Source of the DNA: Nitratireductor sp.
GTDB lineage: Bacteria; Pseudomonadota; Alphaproteobacteria; Rhizobiales; Rhizobiaceae
Assembly: GCA_017854535.1 (NCBI GenBank)
Contig: JAFMHL010000001.1
Span: forward strand, 148,314 to 212,313
Direction of reading: 5' to 3'
Length of the DNA stretch: 64,000 bases
The translations under genes and the position numbers were made by a program. The notes beneath the pieces were generated by a model. The model did no database searches. It was given only the letters and a program-made list of their open reading frames with translations, and was not told where the DNA came from. This document shows positions 26,105-34,827 of this stretch, piece after piece. Numbering within the stretch: position 1 is the stretch's first letter; every line of letters begins with the position of its first letter.

Positions 26105-27028
26105 TTGAAATTGGCTGTTATCTCTTCAAAACTCGGCATGGCAGCTGCGCTTGCTCTTAGCTTCTCTTCAACGACTGTTTTTGCAGCCGATATTGCGCAA
26201 AACTCTCTCAATTTGGTCGATCCGGCGCCTTTGGCAACGCAAAAACCTGCTGTTGATGGCGTCAACTTCAAATTAAGTGCGGTTACAGGCGTGATCGGTG
26301 GTTATAGCAACCACATGTTTATCGCTTCAATGGCGACCCCAATGCCGTTTTTCCCAAGTTTTGGTATTCAGCTCGATCTAGGTGTTGGCGAATATCGCCA
26401 TGATTACACAAGTGCTGCTGCGGGCCTTCATCTTTTCTACCGCAATCCTGATACCGGAATGCTGGGTGTCTATGGAGACTGGGGCTATGTAGATAATGAG
26501 CATGGCGGACGTGTCGGTGTTGAAGGCGCAATCTATAATGGCCGCTGGTCATTGGATGCTTTGGCCGGTGTTCGTTTCGGTACACATTATGAAACCGAGT
26601 TTTTCGACGAGGTAGATCTAAGCTACTATTTCACAGACAATTTCAGGGGCTCTGTTGGGCACCGTTTGATATCTCGCGGTCATGTGGCAAATGTTGGCTT
26701 TGAATATATGTCTGACAATATTGCCGGATGGAGCGTCTTTGGTGAAGCAGAGGCAGGCGAAGACAATTATTCGGGTGCTTGGGTTGGATTGCGTTACTCT
26801 TTTGGCAATTCCAGCGCTTCAACTCTTATCGAGCGTGATCGCATTGCTGATCCGATTGTTCGTATTCCACGCAATCTGGCTAGCTTGACTCGCTGTGGGT
26901 CTATTGCCAATCCGGCAGACTGGCATGACAGTTGGAATGGTTTTGAAACGTCCAAGTCAAATAAGATTTGTGGCAGCAAGTCCCACTTGAAAAAGCACAA
27001 TGCCGTTGAGAACAAGGCAAATGACTAA
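26105..27028 (+). CDS. Outer-membrane-like beta-barrel protein, hypothetical
   Basis: This is a 307-aa exported protein. The best start is TTG at 26105, because it gives a complete signal peptide (K-L-A-V-I-S-S-K-L then A-L-A-L-S-F-S and cleavage near V-F-A-A-D). ATG at 26138 is the alternative and gives a signal with no basic residue. The mature part shows alternating aromatic and small residues in about eight beta strands (G-V-G-E-Y-R-H-D-Y, L-G-V-Y-G-D-W-G-Y, W-V-G-L-R-Y-S-F-G), typical of an outer-membrane barrel. The basic C-terminal tail after residue 265 holds two Cys. No family was recognised. Confidence 0.7.
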   Translation: MKLAVISSKLGMAAALALSFSSTTVFAADIAQNSLNLVDPAPLATQKPAVDGVNFKLSAVTGVIGGYSNHMFIASMATPMPFFPSFGIQLDLGVGEYRHDYTSAAAGLHLFYRNPDTGMLGVYGDWGYVDNEHGGRVGVEGAIYNGRWSLDALAGVRFGTHYETEFFDEVDLSYYFTDNFRGSVGHRLISRGHVANVGFEYMSDNIAGWSVFGEAEAGEDNYSGAWVGLRYSFGNSSASTLIERDRIADPIVRIPRNLASLTRCGSIANPADWHDSWNGFETSKSNKICGSKSHLKKHNAVENKAND

Positions 27029-27056
27029 TTGCTAATTTGGTTTTTTTGCAAATTGG

Positions 27057-27082
27057 AAAGCGCCCTTAACGGGTGCTTTTTT
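27057..27082 (+). terminator. Intrinsic terminator after the beta-barrel gene
   Basis: AAAGCGCCC pairs with GGGTGCTTT across a short TTAAC loop, with one G-T pair, and runs into six T. It lies 28 bp after the stop codon. Confidence 0.8.
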
Positions 27083-27157
27083 GTTTCTGGTGTTAGCTAG
27101 CCGTGTTTGTAGACCCGACATCAAATGCTTTGGTTTTTACCTCACTATCTACTTTTG

Positions 27158-28054
27158 CTATTTCACTTGGTGAACATATTCAGATTGCAGTAGTTCCTCG
27201 ATGGTGGGAAACCACATTTCGTTTGGTGGTGCATCAAACATTTTCTCAACAAACTCCGGACTAACGCCGCTCGATTTGAACAGTTCTTTGTCCTTGTTTT
27301 GCTCACCTTGTGGATCGGAATTGATGGTCCTAATGGCTGAATCGATCCGATATTGATGAAATCCAAATTTTCCATCAGGGTCCATTGTTCGCAACTTGCC
27401 TCCAGCAAAAGCAATCGTACAGGCTGAGCTGCAATTGGTGTTTACATGGGTATTGATGTTGTTATCGCGAAACAGTTTTGCCAAGCCACGGGCTTCATAT
27501 ATATTGCCACCATCGCTGGTTAAATGGGCGGTGAGAATATCGCTATTGGCGGCCAACAATGTCTTAAGGTTTCTTGTAATCCCCAACTCTATGCTACCGG
27601 TGATCGCGATCACCTTGGTTGCGGGATTGTGCTTTAGCTCATATTTGCTCGCGTGTTCGCGATCCATGCGCACCAGGTAATGTTCTTCCTGAGAGATAGG
27701 AATGGTTGTTTGCCACGCCTCTAAGCTTGCTGAAAAAGTTATGAAAATGGCAACGACCAAACATAACTGCGCACCCCATACATGGGCTTGCGATCCTGTT
27801 TCCTTCGAATAGTTTTCCGCGGCCCGCAACACGCCCACTATTTGCCAAATGAACATTGCTCCATGTGCAAGTAAAATCAAGGCGATAATTAGCGGATAAA
27901 TGGCATTGTAGTCATTGCCTTTTTCAGGAAGGGAAATGGCTTGGGTGACAAAAACCATGGCGCGAAGTGCCACAAAATTTATCCAAAAGGACCAGGCAAG
28001 GCTTTGTTTGCCTTGCCAGTGGTTTAGCAGATAGCGAGTTACTGTACTCAGCAC
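27158..28054 (-). CDS. Membrane-anchored ClpP-fold protein (COG3904-like)
   Basis: The 298-aa protein has three N-terminal TM helices (about 20-40, 52-76 and 92-113) and a C-terminal ClpP/crotonase-like domain. That domain has L-T-S-D-G-G-N-I-Y-E-A (compare S-P-G-G in ClpP), then N-C-S-S-A-C-T-I-A-F-A-G-G with a candidate nucleophile Ser near 210, and G-F-H-Q-Y with a candidate His at 233. The spacing fits ClpP-like catalytic residues. It starts at GTG (28054) and its start overlaps the stop of the six-repeat gene by 7 bp, so it is translationally coupled to it. It may process or control an envelope partner. Substrate and topology are inferred. Confidence 0.78.
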   Translation of the reverse strand: MLSTVTRYLLNHWQGKQSLAWSFWINFVALRAMVFVTQAISLPEKGNDYNAIYPLIIALILLAHGAMFIWQIVGVLRAAENYSKETGSQAHVWGAQLCLVVAIFITFSASLEAWQTTIPISQEEHYLVRMDREHASKYELKHNPATKVIAITGSIELGITRNLKTLLAANSDILTAHLTSDGGNIYEARGLAKLFRDNNINTHVNTNCSSACTIAFAGGKLRTMDPDGKFGFHQYRIDSAIRTINSDPQGEQNKDKELFKSSGVSPEFVEKMFDAPPNEMWFPTIEELLQSEYVHQVK

Positions 28055-29226
28055 TTACCGATAACTTCATTGCCTGTACGATTGGCGAACTCATCAAACA
28101 TGATGCGAACTCTCTGTTTCCGCTGACAAGCCTCGACAAAAAACTGTAGCTTGGAAAGTCCTCTTCCACGGAGGGTTTCAGCAAGATCATTGATCTTTGG
28201 CGCATTGCAATTACCAAGCTCCTTGCGATCTATCAATCGTCCGGCCTTTGATAATACAATCTCTTCGTAGCGATTATCTTTACATCCGCGGGTAACATAG
28301 CTGTTGCCAGCAACTCTAATAGAAATGTTTCGATAGCCATTTTCTTTCATAGCTGCCGTGATTTCATCTTCGTTCAATCGAGTGCGACAGCGGCCAATTC
28401 TTACTTCATCAGACACGTCACCCCACCGATTGAGGGTAACCTCCATGAGGCTTCCATTGCGGCAACCTTGAGCCAGGTATCGCGGCAATTTAGGATCAAT
28501 AACCACGACGTCGCTATATCCTTTTTCTTCCATGATTGAGACAAGTTGATTGACTTGCTGCTCAGGGCGGCATCTGCCGATTTTATTGGATTCACGAATG
28601 TCGCCATTGCGATCCAGTATTAAATCTAGACGATCATTTCTAAGACATGCCTCAGCGCGATAACGGGGTAGCTTACGATCAATAAATGCTACGCGATTGT
28701 AACCAGCCTCTTCGAGTTTAGAGATAACATCTTCAGGACTTAGTGCTTCTTGACAACTGCCTATGCGGCGCTCTCTAGTAACATCGCCATAGTAGTTCAT
28801 TTCAACGCGGTAGCGCTGGCTACGTAAACAACCGATAGCAAGAAACTTACCAGCACGATCTTCTATTGTTATTCTACGGAAGCCTCGATCGTTTAGTATT
28901 TTACGGATAGCAGTTTCATCAATTGTTCTGCGGCACTCACCAATGACCTTTCTTTCGACCTTTCCAGTCCACTGAAACTCAATGCGAAAACGTCGGCCGT
29001 CCTTGCAGGCATCAAATTTAGACTCTGACAGTCCAAGCTTCTTTGTTGTAATGCGGTCATATCCATCGGCAGCCAATCGAGCCTTGAAGTCCGCCTCATT
29101 GCCACCAATTTGAATTTGCAACTGCGCGGATGCTTGGAGAGGTATATTAATCCATATAAAGATGGCCATCAAAGCCGACAAAATGATCTTGAAAATCAAG
29201 TTATAGTTTTGCGCAATCGTTTTCAT
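28048..29226 (-). CDS. Exported protein with six Cys-containing PepSY-like repeats
   Basis: The product is 392 aa from ATG 29226, chosen because GAGGAG lies 9 bp upstream. The N-terminus is a signal peptide or anchor (TM at about 15-30, then Q-A-S-A-Q). The rest is six tandem units of about 55-62 residues. Each is built as L-x-x-x-G-Y-x-x-I, a variable part, a first Cys, then G-D-V/I or similar, and I-G-x-C at the end. Two Cys per unit suggest one disulfide in each. The unit is like small PepSY-type domains, but no family name is certain. It is the first gene of a two-gene operon with the ClpP-fold protein. Confidence 0.75.
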   Translation of the reverse strand: MKTIAQNYNLIFKIILSALMAIFIWINIPLQASAQLQIQIGGNEADFKARLAADGYDRITTKKLGLSESKFDACKDGRRFRIEFQWTGKVERKVIGECRRTIDETAIRKILNDRGFRRITIEDRAGKFLAIGCLRSQRYRVEMNYYGDVTRERRIGSCQEALSPEDVISKLEEAGYNRVAFIDRKLPRYRAEACLRNDRLDLILDRNGDIRESNKIGRCRPEQQVNQLVSIMEEKGYSDVVVIDPKLPRYLAQGCRNGSLMEVTLNRWGDVSDEVRIGRCRTRLNEDEITAAMKENGYRNISIRVAGNSYVTRGCKDNRYEEIVLSKAGRLIDRKELGNCNAPKINDLAETLRGRGLSKLQFFVEACQRKQRVRIMFDEFANRTGNEVIGKC

Positions 29227-29307
29227 ATGCATTCTCTCCTCGCCCATTTTCAGAAAGTTTAGGGAAAGAAAGGCAAGCGTACAAGGTTGATGGAATGATT
29301 GATGGTC

Positions 29308-30198
29308 CTAAAAAGCCCATTCTCGCGCTTTGGCGATCATGAAATCACGAAATGCGCCAAGCTTTGCTGATCCGCGCATGGATTGAGGATAGCAAAAATA
29401 GGTATCGAAACTAGGCACTTCAGCGCTTTGCATCAAACGCACAAGCGAATGCTTCTTGTCCACGATGTAGTCTGGAAGAACGCAAATTCCCGCTCCGCTC
29501 TCGGTCATTTTTCTCAAAGCAACCATATTGTTGACCTCACCCACTGGAGTGCGCGGATTGTTATCCTGTCGTCCCGCTGTCTTGAGCCAATTTGTGTCGG
29601 CAAGGTATGCTGGCGTATTTTCCCCGAATGCAAGGATTCTGTGATTATCCAGCTCTTCAAGATTCTTTGGTTGTCCAAAACGGTTCAAGTATTCAGGCGA
29701 TGCATAAATGTGAAAATGCACGGTAAAAAGCTTGCGCTGGATGATGTCAGCTTGTTGGGGTTGGCGCAGACGAATAGCGCAATCTGCTTGGAGGGTTGCC
29801 AAGTCCAGTTCCTCATCCAGTAAATTAATTTCCAGTTGAACCTCTGGATATAATTCAAGAAACTCATGAACACGCGACGTTAGCCATCCAGTTCCCAGGC
29901 CAACAGTGGTGGTTACTTTCAACTTGCCTGTCGGACGGTTGGTCGACTCGGTCAAAGAGCTCACGGTGGACTGAAGTTTCAACAAAACGTCGTGGACGGT
30001 TCTGTATAGGGTCTCGCCTTGCTCCGTCATCATCAAGCCACGTGCATGGCGCGCAAACAATGGTACACCGAGATCAGCTTCCAAGGCGCTGACCTGACGA
30101 GAAATTGCTGATTGACTTAAGTTCAGTTGCTCGGCTGCGCGGGTAAAGCTGCCTGCATCTGCCACACTATGAAAAATGCGCAGCTTGTCCCAATCCAT
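29308..30198 (-). CDS. lsrB: LysR-type regulator, LsrB/VtlR-like
   Basis: The 296-aa protein has an N-terminal winged helix-turn-helix (S-F-T-R-A-A-E-Q-L-N-L-S-Q-S-A-I-S-R-Q) and a LysR substrate-binding domain. It lies 33 bp after trxB on the same strand. In Sinorhizobium and Agrobacterium lsrB occupies this position, and VtlR of Brucella is the same family. LsrB controls oxidative stress and envelope genes and small RNAs, and redox sensing through Cys has been reported. Here Cys lie at about 140, 239 and 269. AAGGGAAACC upstream supports ATG 30198. Confidence 0.88.
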   Translation of the reverse strand: MDWDKLRIFHSVADAGSFTRAAEQLNLSQSAISRQVSALEADLGVPLFARHARGLMMTEQGETLYRTVHDVLLKLQSTVSSLTESTNRPTGKLKVTTTVGLGTGWLTSRVHEFLELYPEVQLEINLLDEELDLATLQADCAIRLRQPQQADIIQRKLFTVHFHIYASPEYLNRFGQPKNLEELDNHRILAFGENTPAYLADTNWLKTAGRQDNNPRTPVGEVNNMVALRKMTESGAGICVLPDYIVDKKHSLVRLMQSAEVPSFDTYFCYPQSMRGSAKLGAFRDFMIAKAREWAF

Positions 30199-30231
30199 TT
30201 TGGTTTCCCTTTTTTGCCGAAGTGCTTATCG

Positions 30232-31215
30232 TTACTCGGCTGCTTGTGCCATGCTCTCATTAGCGGCGATAAACTTTTCCGCTTCCAGTGCTGCCATGCA
30301 ACCCATACCAGCTGCGGTCACAGCTTGGCGGTAAATATCGTCGGTGATATCACCAGCAGCAAATACGCCCGGGATTTCGGTAGCAGTTGAATCAGGTGCG
30401 GTCCACAAATATCCAGATGACTTTTTACGCAATTGACCTTCAAAGAGTTCGGTTTGCGGCGCATGTCCAATCGCGATGAACACGCCATCGACAGCAATGT
30501 CGGTCACTTTGCCGGTCTCTGCATGCTTCAATTTCGCACCGGTTACAGCTGGTGGGAAGCCTTCTTTGCCGGTGATTTCTTCAAGCTCGTGGTTCCAGAG
30601 AATGTCGACATTTTCCTTTGCGAACAGTCGTTCTTGCAATATTTTTTCCGAGCGAAGGCTGTCGCGTCGATGAACCAGAGTCACTTTCGAGGCAAGGTTT
30701 GACAAATAAAGGGATTCTTCGACAGCAGAGTTACCGCCGCCAACGACGATCACATGTTTGTCGCGGTAAAAGAACCCGTCGCAGGTTGCGCAGGCAGACA
30801 CGCCAAAGCCCATGAATTTTTGTTCGCTTGGAATACCAAGCCATTTTGCTTTGGCACCTGTAGCGATGATCAGGGTATCACATGTATAAATCTGCCCGCC
30901 ATCGCCTGTTAGTTTGAACGGGCGTTGGGATAGATCTGCTGCGGCGATATGATCGTTGATGATTTCTGTACCCACATTATTTGCCTGCTCGAGCATTTGC
31001 TCCATCATCCAAGGGCCTTGAACTGGGTCCGCATAGCCCGGATAGTTTTCAACTTCCGTGGTGATCATCAGCTGGCCACCTTGCTCCATGCCAGCCACCA
31101 AAATTGGCTTCATCATGGCGCGCGCTGCATAGATTGCTGCTGTATATCCTGCCGGTCCTGATCCAATGATCAAAACTTTGGTATGAATGGGTGTTTTCTC
31201 GTTTGATGTGCTCAT
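30232..31215 (-). CDS. trxB: Thioredoxin-disulfide reductase
   Basis: This 327-aa flavoenzyme reduces thioredoxin with NADPH. It has the FAD motif I-I-G-S-G-P-A-G-Y-T-A-A-I-Y, the redox pair in S-A-C-A-T-C-D-G-F-F (Cys about 142 and 145), the NADPH motif V-V-G-G-G-N-S-A-V-E-E, and the C-terminal G-V-F-A-A-G-D-I-T-D-D. It is full length and is followed by lsrB, so enzyme and regulator are probably co-transcribed. Confidence 0.97.
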   Translation of the reverse strand: MSTSNEKTPIHTKVLIIGSGPAGYTAAIYAARAMMKPILVAGMEQGGQLMITTEVENYPGYADPVQGPWMMEQMLEQANNVGTEIINDHIAAADLSQRPFKLTGDGGQIYTCDTLIIATGAKAKWLGIPSEQKFMGFGVSACATCDGFFYRDKHVIVVGGGNSAVEESLYLSNLASKVTLVHRRDSLRSEKILQERLFAKENVDILWNHELEEITGKEGFPPAVTGAKLKHAETGKVTDIAVDGVFIAIGHAPQTELFEGQLRKKSSGYLWTAPDSTATEIPGVFAAGDITDDIYRQAVTAAGMGCMAALEAEKFIAANESMAQAAE

Positions 31216-31459
31216 GGTGGCTGTGCTCTTGGCTATTGTTTAATTGTTTCTTGAACCTAAAATAGGCGTTCTGGGGGCTTGTTTACAAGATGCTGAACTC
31301 AATTGGCTGGGGGAAAGACAAAAAAGCCTGATGAATGCCATCTGTGGGCTTTGGGCAACAATCAGCCAGCTTTTGCTTTCGTGGGTATGCGTTTGAGCAA
31401 TTCAATGCTAACGGAAGCTTACAAGGCGCCTAAGTAACCTTTTGGAACCAATCTCCCGC

Positions 31460-32263
31460 ATGTCTAAAAAAATTGATAAATCTCCTGTGACTGTCACCTG
31501 TATCAAGTGGGGAGACAAGTTCCCCGCTTATTACGTCAACCGGCTCTATGCAGGTGTGAAGCGTCATATGGACCGTCCTTTTCGCTTTGTTTGCTTTACG
31601 GAAAATGCCGAAGATATTCGAAGCGAAGTTGAAATTCAGCCATTGCCTGTTGTACCGTTTGAAGATGAAATGGTGACAGCCATGACAACGGGTAAAAGAC
31701 GCGGGGCTTGGCGCAAATTGACGATCTTTAAACCAGGCGAGGGTAACTTGTCAGGGCCATGTTTGCAGATGGATCTTGATGTTGTTGTTTCAGGCCCGTT
31801 GGGTCCACTTTTTGATTATATGCCTGGTAAAGTTTGTATGGGGCAAGACTGGCTGGAAAAGCGCCGCGGTCGCCCCGGCGGTCATGGGTCTGTGATCCGA
31901 TTGGACGTTGATCTGCATTCCTATTTGTATTCTGATTTTGCAGCTGATCTTCAAGGCTCGATTGCCTATAAAGGCGAGCAAAGATACACCTCCATGACAG
32001 CGCTGAAGCATGGTGATCTGGAATATTTTCCTGAAGGGTGGATATGCAGTTTCAAACGACAGGCTATTCCCTATTTCCCTTTGAATTTTGTTTTGAAGCC
32101 TGATCTTCCAGATAATTGCCGCGTGATGTGTTTTCATGGCACGCCGAAAATGGAAGAGGCGTTGGTCGGCGATTGTCCAAAATTGCGATACCGCACACGC
32201 CCGGCGCCTTGGCTTCGTGATTTATGGCTGGATGAGAACGAAAAAGACTGGATGCCAGTTTAA
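31460..32263 (+). CDS. Glycosyltransferase-like protein (GT-A fold), hypothetical
   Basis: The 267-aa soluble protein starts M-S-K-K-I-D-K at 31460; the TTG six codons earlier is less likely. It has V-T-C-I-K-W-G-D-K-F-P-A-Y-Y-V-N-R-L-Y near the start, F-R-F-V-C-F-T-E, a D-x-D-type motif in Q-M-D-L-D-V-V-V near residue 105, and C-F-H-G-T-P-K near the C-terminus. The D-L-D motif and surrounding pattern resemble GT-A glycosyltransferases. Donor and acceptor are unknown. It is monocistronic and convergent with greA. Confidence 0.75.
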   Translation: MSKKIDKSPVTVTCIKWGDKFPAYYVNRLYAGVKRHMDRPFRFVCFTENAEDIRSEVEIQPLPVVPFEDEMVTAMTTGKRRGAWRKLTIFKPGEGNLSGPCLQMDLDVVVSGPLGPLFDYMPGKVCMGQDWLEKRRGRPGGHGSVIRLDVDLHSYLYSDFAADLQGSIAYKGEQRYTSMTALKHGDLEYFPEGWICSFKRQAIPYFPLNFVLKPDLPDNCRVMCFHGTPKMEEALVGDCPKLRYRTRPAPWLRDLWLDENEKDWMPV

Positions 32264-32287
32264 CTTTTCAGCCAACCGAGAATGCAA

Positions 32288-32317
32288 AAAGGCGATCTGT
32301 TTCCAGACCGCCTTTTA
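32288..32317. terminator. Bidirectional terminator between the glycosyltransferase-like gene and greA
   Basis: GGCGATCTG pairs with CAGACCGCC across TTTC, with one mismatch, and is flanked by A-rich sequence on the left and TTTT on the right. It therefore gives a U tail in both directions, as suits convergent genes. Confidence 0.75.
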
Positions 32318-32337
32318 CATTTTATATATCCGAATAA

Positions 32338-32811
32338 TCAGATGAATTTTACCGACAGGATTTCATAATCCTTTGAACCGCCTGGCGCAGCAACTTCGAC
32401 TGAATCGCCTTCGGACTTTCCGATCAAGGCGCGAGCAATCGGAGACGAGATCGAAATCTTGCCGTCTTTTACATCAGCTTCCTGATCGCCCACAATCTTG
32501 TAGGTTTTTTCCTGCTCGGTTTCTTCGTCAATCAATTTGACAGTTGCTCCGAATTTTACGGTCTTGCCGGACAATTTGGTGATATCAATAATCTCAGCGC
32601 GTGAAAGATAATCTTCGAGCTCGCCAATGCGGCCTTCGTTATGGCTTTGGCTTTCTTTTGCTGCATGGTATTCAGCATTCTCGGAAAGATCACCATGGGC
32701 GCGGGCTTCAGCGATTGCAGCCACGATGGCTGGTCGATCTTCTGATTGACGGCGCCTCAACTCCACTTCCAGCATGGCGTGGCCTTCAGGGGTCATTGGT
32801 ACTTTTTCCAT
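32338..32811 (-). CDS. greA: Transcription elongation factor GreA
   Basis: The 157-aa factor rescues backtracked RNA polymerase by stimulating transcript cleavage. It has an N-terminal coiled coil with E-V-E-L-R-R, then [14 protein letters not shown] with the two acidic tip residues, and a C-terminal FKBP-like domain with [14 protein letters not shown]. The start is ATG at 32811, which gives the usual M-E-K-V-P-M-T. Four extra codons upstream are ignored. Confidence 0.95.
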   Translation of the reverse strand: MEKVPMTPEGHAMLEVELRRRQSEDRPAIVAAIAEARAHGDLSENAEYHAAKESQSHNEGRIGELEDYLSRAEIIDITKLSGKTVKFGATVKLIDEETEQEKTYKIVGDQEADVKDGKISISSPIARALIGKSEGDSVEVAAPGGSKDYEILSVKFI

Positions 32812-33036
32812 TGTTCTTCTCAATTCTAATCGCGAACGGGTTTAATATTATTTCCCGATCGTTGGAGTTTTGACAAAAAGAAAACGACCCCCAGATAAGA
32901 AATCTCAGGGCCGCTCGTTTTGACTTCTTCTACAATATAACAGCTTTTTTCGCGATTTCACCTATTTTTTGTTTTCGGTTTGGGCAATTAGATAGATTGT
33001 CGTTAAAACCAATGCTTTGAACAGACGGATTTTTCA

Positions 33037-34419
33037 ATGGGAAGCCAAATAAAACCGCATATCCAACTGGGTCCAATCGATTTGAACACGCCGTTACGCT
33101 TTGGCGATTCGCTGCCTGAGGCAGTGGATGTGGTGGTTATTGGCGGCGGCATTATCGGCATTACCTCCGCGCTCTATCTCGTTGAAGAAGGTTTTTCGGT
33201 TGCTATCGTTGAAAAGGGCAGGATGGCCTGTGAGCAGTCATCGCGAAACTGGGGCTGGATACGCCAGCACGGACGCGATGAGGACGAATTGCCCATTATG
33301 ATGGAAGCGAACCGTCTTTGGGGTGAATTGGATGCCAAAGTTAAAGGACGGACCGGATTTAAGCGCGAAGGCATTTTATATTTAGCCAGTAGCGAGGCGC
33401 AGATGGAAAAGCGTTTGGCCTGGGTGGATATTGCCAAACAGCACCAGCTGGATACGAGGGTTCTAACCAAAGCGCAGGTGGCTGATCGCATTGATCAGGG
33501 CGGGACCTCTTATGCCCATCAATGGGTTGGGGCAACCACCACCGTCAACGATGCGCGCGCCGAACCCTGGTTGGCTGTGCCAGCCTTGGCGGAACTTGCA
33601 CAATCCAAAGGGATTACTATTCGTGAAAATTGCGCGGCAAGGGCATTTGATTTTGCAGCTGGAACATTGCGCGGGGTTATAACTGAAAGCGGCACGATTA
33701 AATGCGATCAGGTTGTATTGGCGGCTGGGGCTTGGTCGTCCCTGTTTTTGCAACGCCACGGCATTTCGATACCACAGCTCAGCGTTCGATCGTCTGTCAG
33801 TGCCACCGCGCCAATGAAGGAAGTTTTTACAGGCAATGCCGCTGATGAAAAGCTGGCCTTCAGGCGGCGTGAAGATGGTGGATACACTATATCTGTCAGC
33901 AATCTGCATGATCTATATTTGGGACCGGATGCGTTTCGTCATTTCTTCAAATGGCTGCCTGTTGCAACAGAACATTGGCGCGACACAAAGCTGCGAATTT
34001 CTGCGCCAAAGGGGTTTCCGGATCAATGGCGTGTGCCGCGCAAATGGGCGGAAGATGAAGTCAGCCCGTTTGAGCGACTGCGCGTTTTAGAGCCTCAACC
34101 AAACCATCAAAAGACTGAAGAATTGCGGGATGAATTTGCCAAGCGGTTTCCACAATTAGGTAAACCAGAGCTGAAACATACTTGGGCAGGGATGATTGAC
34201 ACGATGCCTGATCTCGTGCCGATTGTGGACCGTGTTCCACAACTGGAGGGCGTGATTTTGGCTACAGGTATGAGCGGCCATGGCTTTGGCATTGGCCCGG
34301 GCTTTGGCAGGATCATCGCGAAAATTGTAGCGGGAAAACCAGCGGGACATGACATGCATCGCTTCAGATTTTCACGCTTTAGCGATGACAGCAAGATGCG
34401 ACCAGGTCCTGCGATATAG
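33037..34419 (+). CDS. FAD-dependent oxidoreductase, DadA/glycine-oxidase type
   Basis: The 460-aa DAO-family enzyme has the ADP-binding motif V-V-V-I-G-G-G-I-I-G-I-T-S-A-L-Y near residue 35, then V-A-I-V-E-K-G-R. The signature C-E-Q-S-S-R-N-W-G-W-I-R follows, and the C-terminal closing motif is L-A-T-G-M-S-G-H-G-F-G-I-G-P. It should oxidise the C-N bond of an amino acid or N-methyl amino acid. Substrate is unknown. There is no N-terminal signal. It may be co-transcribed with the broken Dabb gene 31 bp downstream. Confidence 0.88.
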   Translation: MGSQIKPHIQLGPIDLNTPLRFGDSLPEAVDVVVIGGGIIGITSALYLVEEGFSVAIVEKGRMACEQSSRNWGWIRQHGRDEDELPIMMEANRLWGELDAKVKGRTGFKREGILYLASSEAQMEKRLAWVDIAKQHQLDTRVLTKAQVADRIDQGGTSYAHQWVGATTTVNDARAEPWLAVPALAELAQSKGITIRENCAARAFDFAAGTLRGVITESGTIKCDQVVLAAGAWSSLFLQRHGISIPQLSVRSSVSATAPMKEVFTGNAADEKLAFRRREDGGYTISVSNLHDLYLGPDAFRHFFKWLPVATEHWRDTKLRISAPKGFPDQWRVPRKWAEDEVSPFERLRVLEPQPNHQKTEELRDEFAKRFPQLGKPELKHTWAGMIDTMPDLVPIVDRVPQLEGVILATGMSGHGFGIGPGFGRIIAKIVAGKPAGHDMHRFRFSRFSDDSKMRPGPAI

Positions 34420-34450
34420 ACAAATCACACACATTTACTGGGATTAAAAG

Positions 34451-34769
34451 ATGATCTTGCATTGCGTTTTTTTGTAGCTTCAAAGACGGAGTTTCGCGTG
34501 ATCAGCGCGCCAGTGTCTTGCAGGAACTTGCCAACTTTAGCCAATGCTTGACTGGGGTCTTGGGTTTTGATTTTGGCCCCAATCGCGACTTTGAAATGAA
34601 GTCACAGAACTTCAGTGATGGTTTCGTGATCCGGTTCGACGATCAACTGGCGTTGAAAGCATATCTTGTTCATCCCACCCATCAGCAGCTAGGTAGCAAA
34701 CTCTGTGAATTATGCAACGGCGGAGCAGGGGGTATTATGGTGTTTGATCTCGAAATTTCTGCCAACTAG
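34451..34769 (+). pseudogene. Stress-responsive A/B barrel (Dabb) protein, frameshifted
   Basis: ATG at 34451 starts M-I-L-H-C-V-F and then hits a stop because of a run of seven T (34467-34473). With six T the frame continues as C-S-F-K-D-G-V-S-R-D-Q-R and joins the long open frame to 34769. That frame has V-L-G-F-D-F-G, S-D-G-F-V-I-R-F and A-Y-L-V-H-P-T-H-Q, ending M-V-F-D-L-E-I. The full product would be about 105 aa, the normal Dabb length, and the start fits family members. The gene is broken as read, but may be intact if the run length is a sequencing error or is variable. Confidence 0.75.
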
Positions 34770-34827
34770 CTAAAAGTTTAGTGGTTTTCTCACCCGTATT
34801 TTCACGCTTGTTTGCCTAATATGAGGG

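Noticed and set aside
31290..31312. ACTCAATTGG as a fourth copy of the dispersed repeat
   Set aside because: Only about ten bases match and the rest of the unit is absent, so chance is likely.
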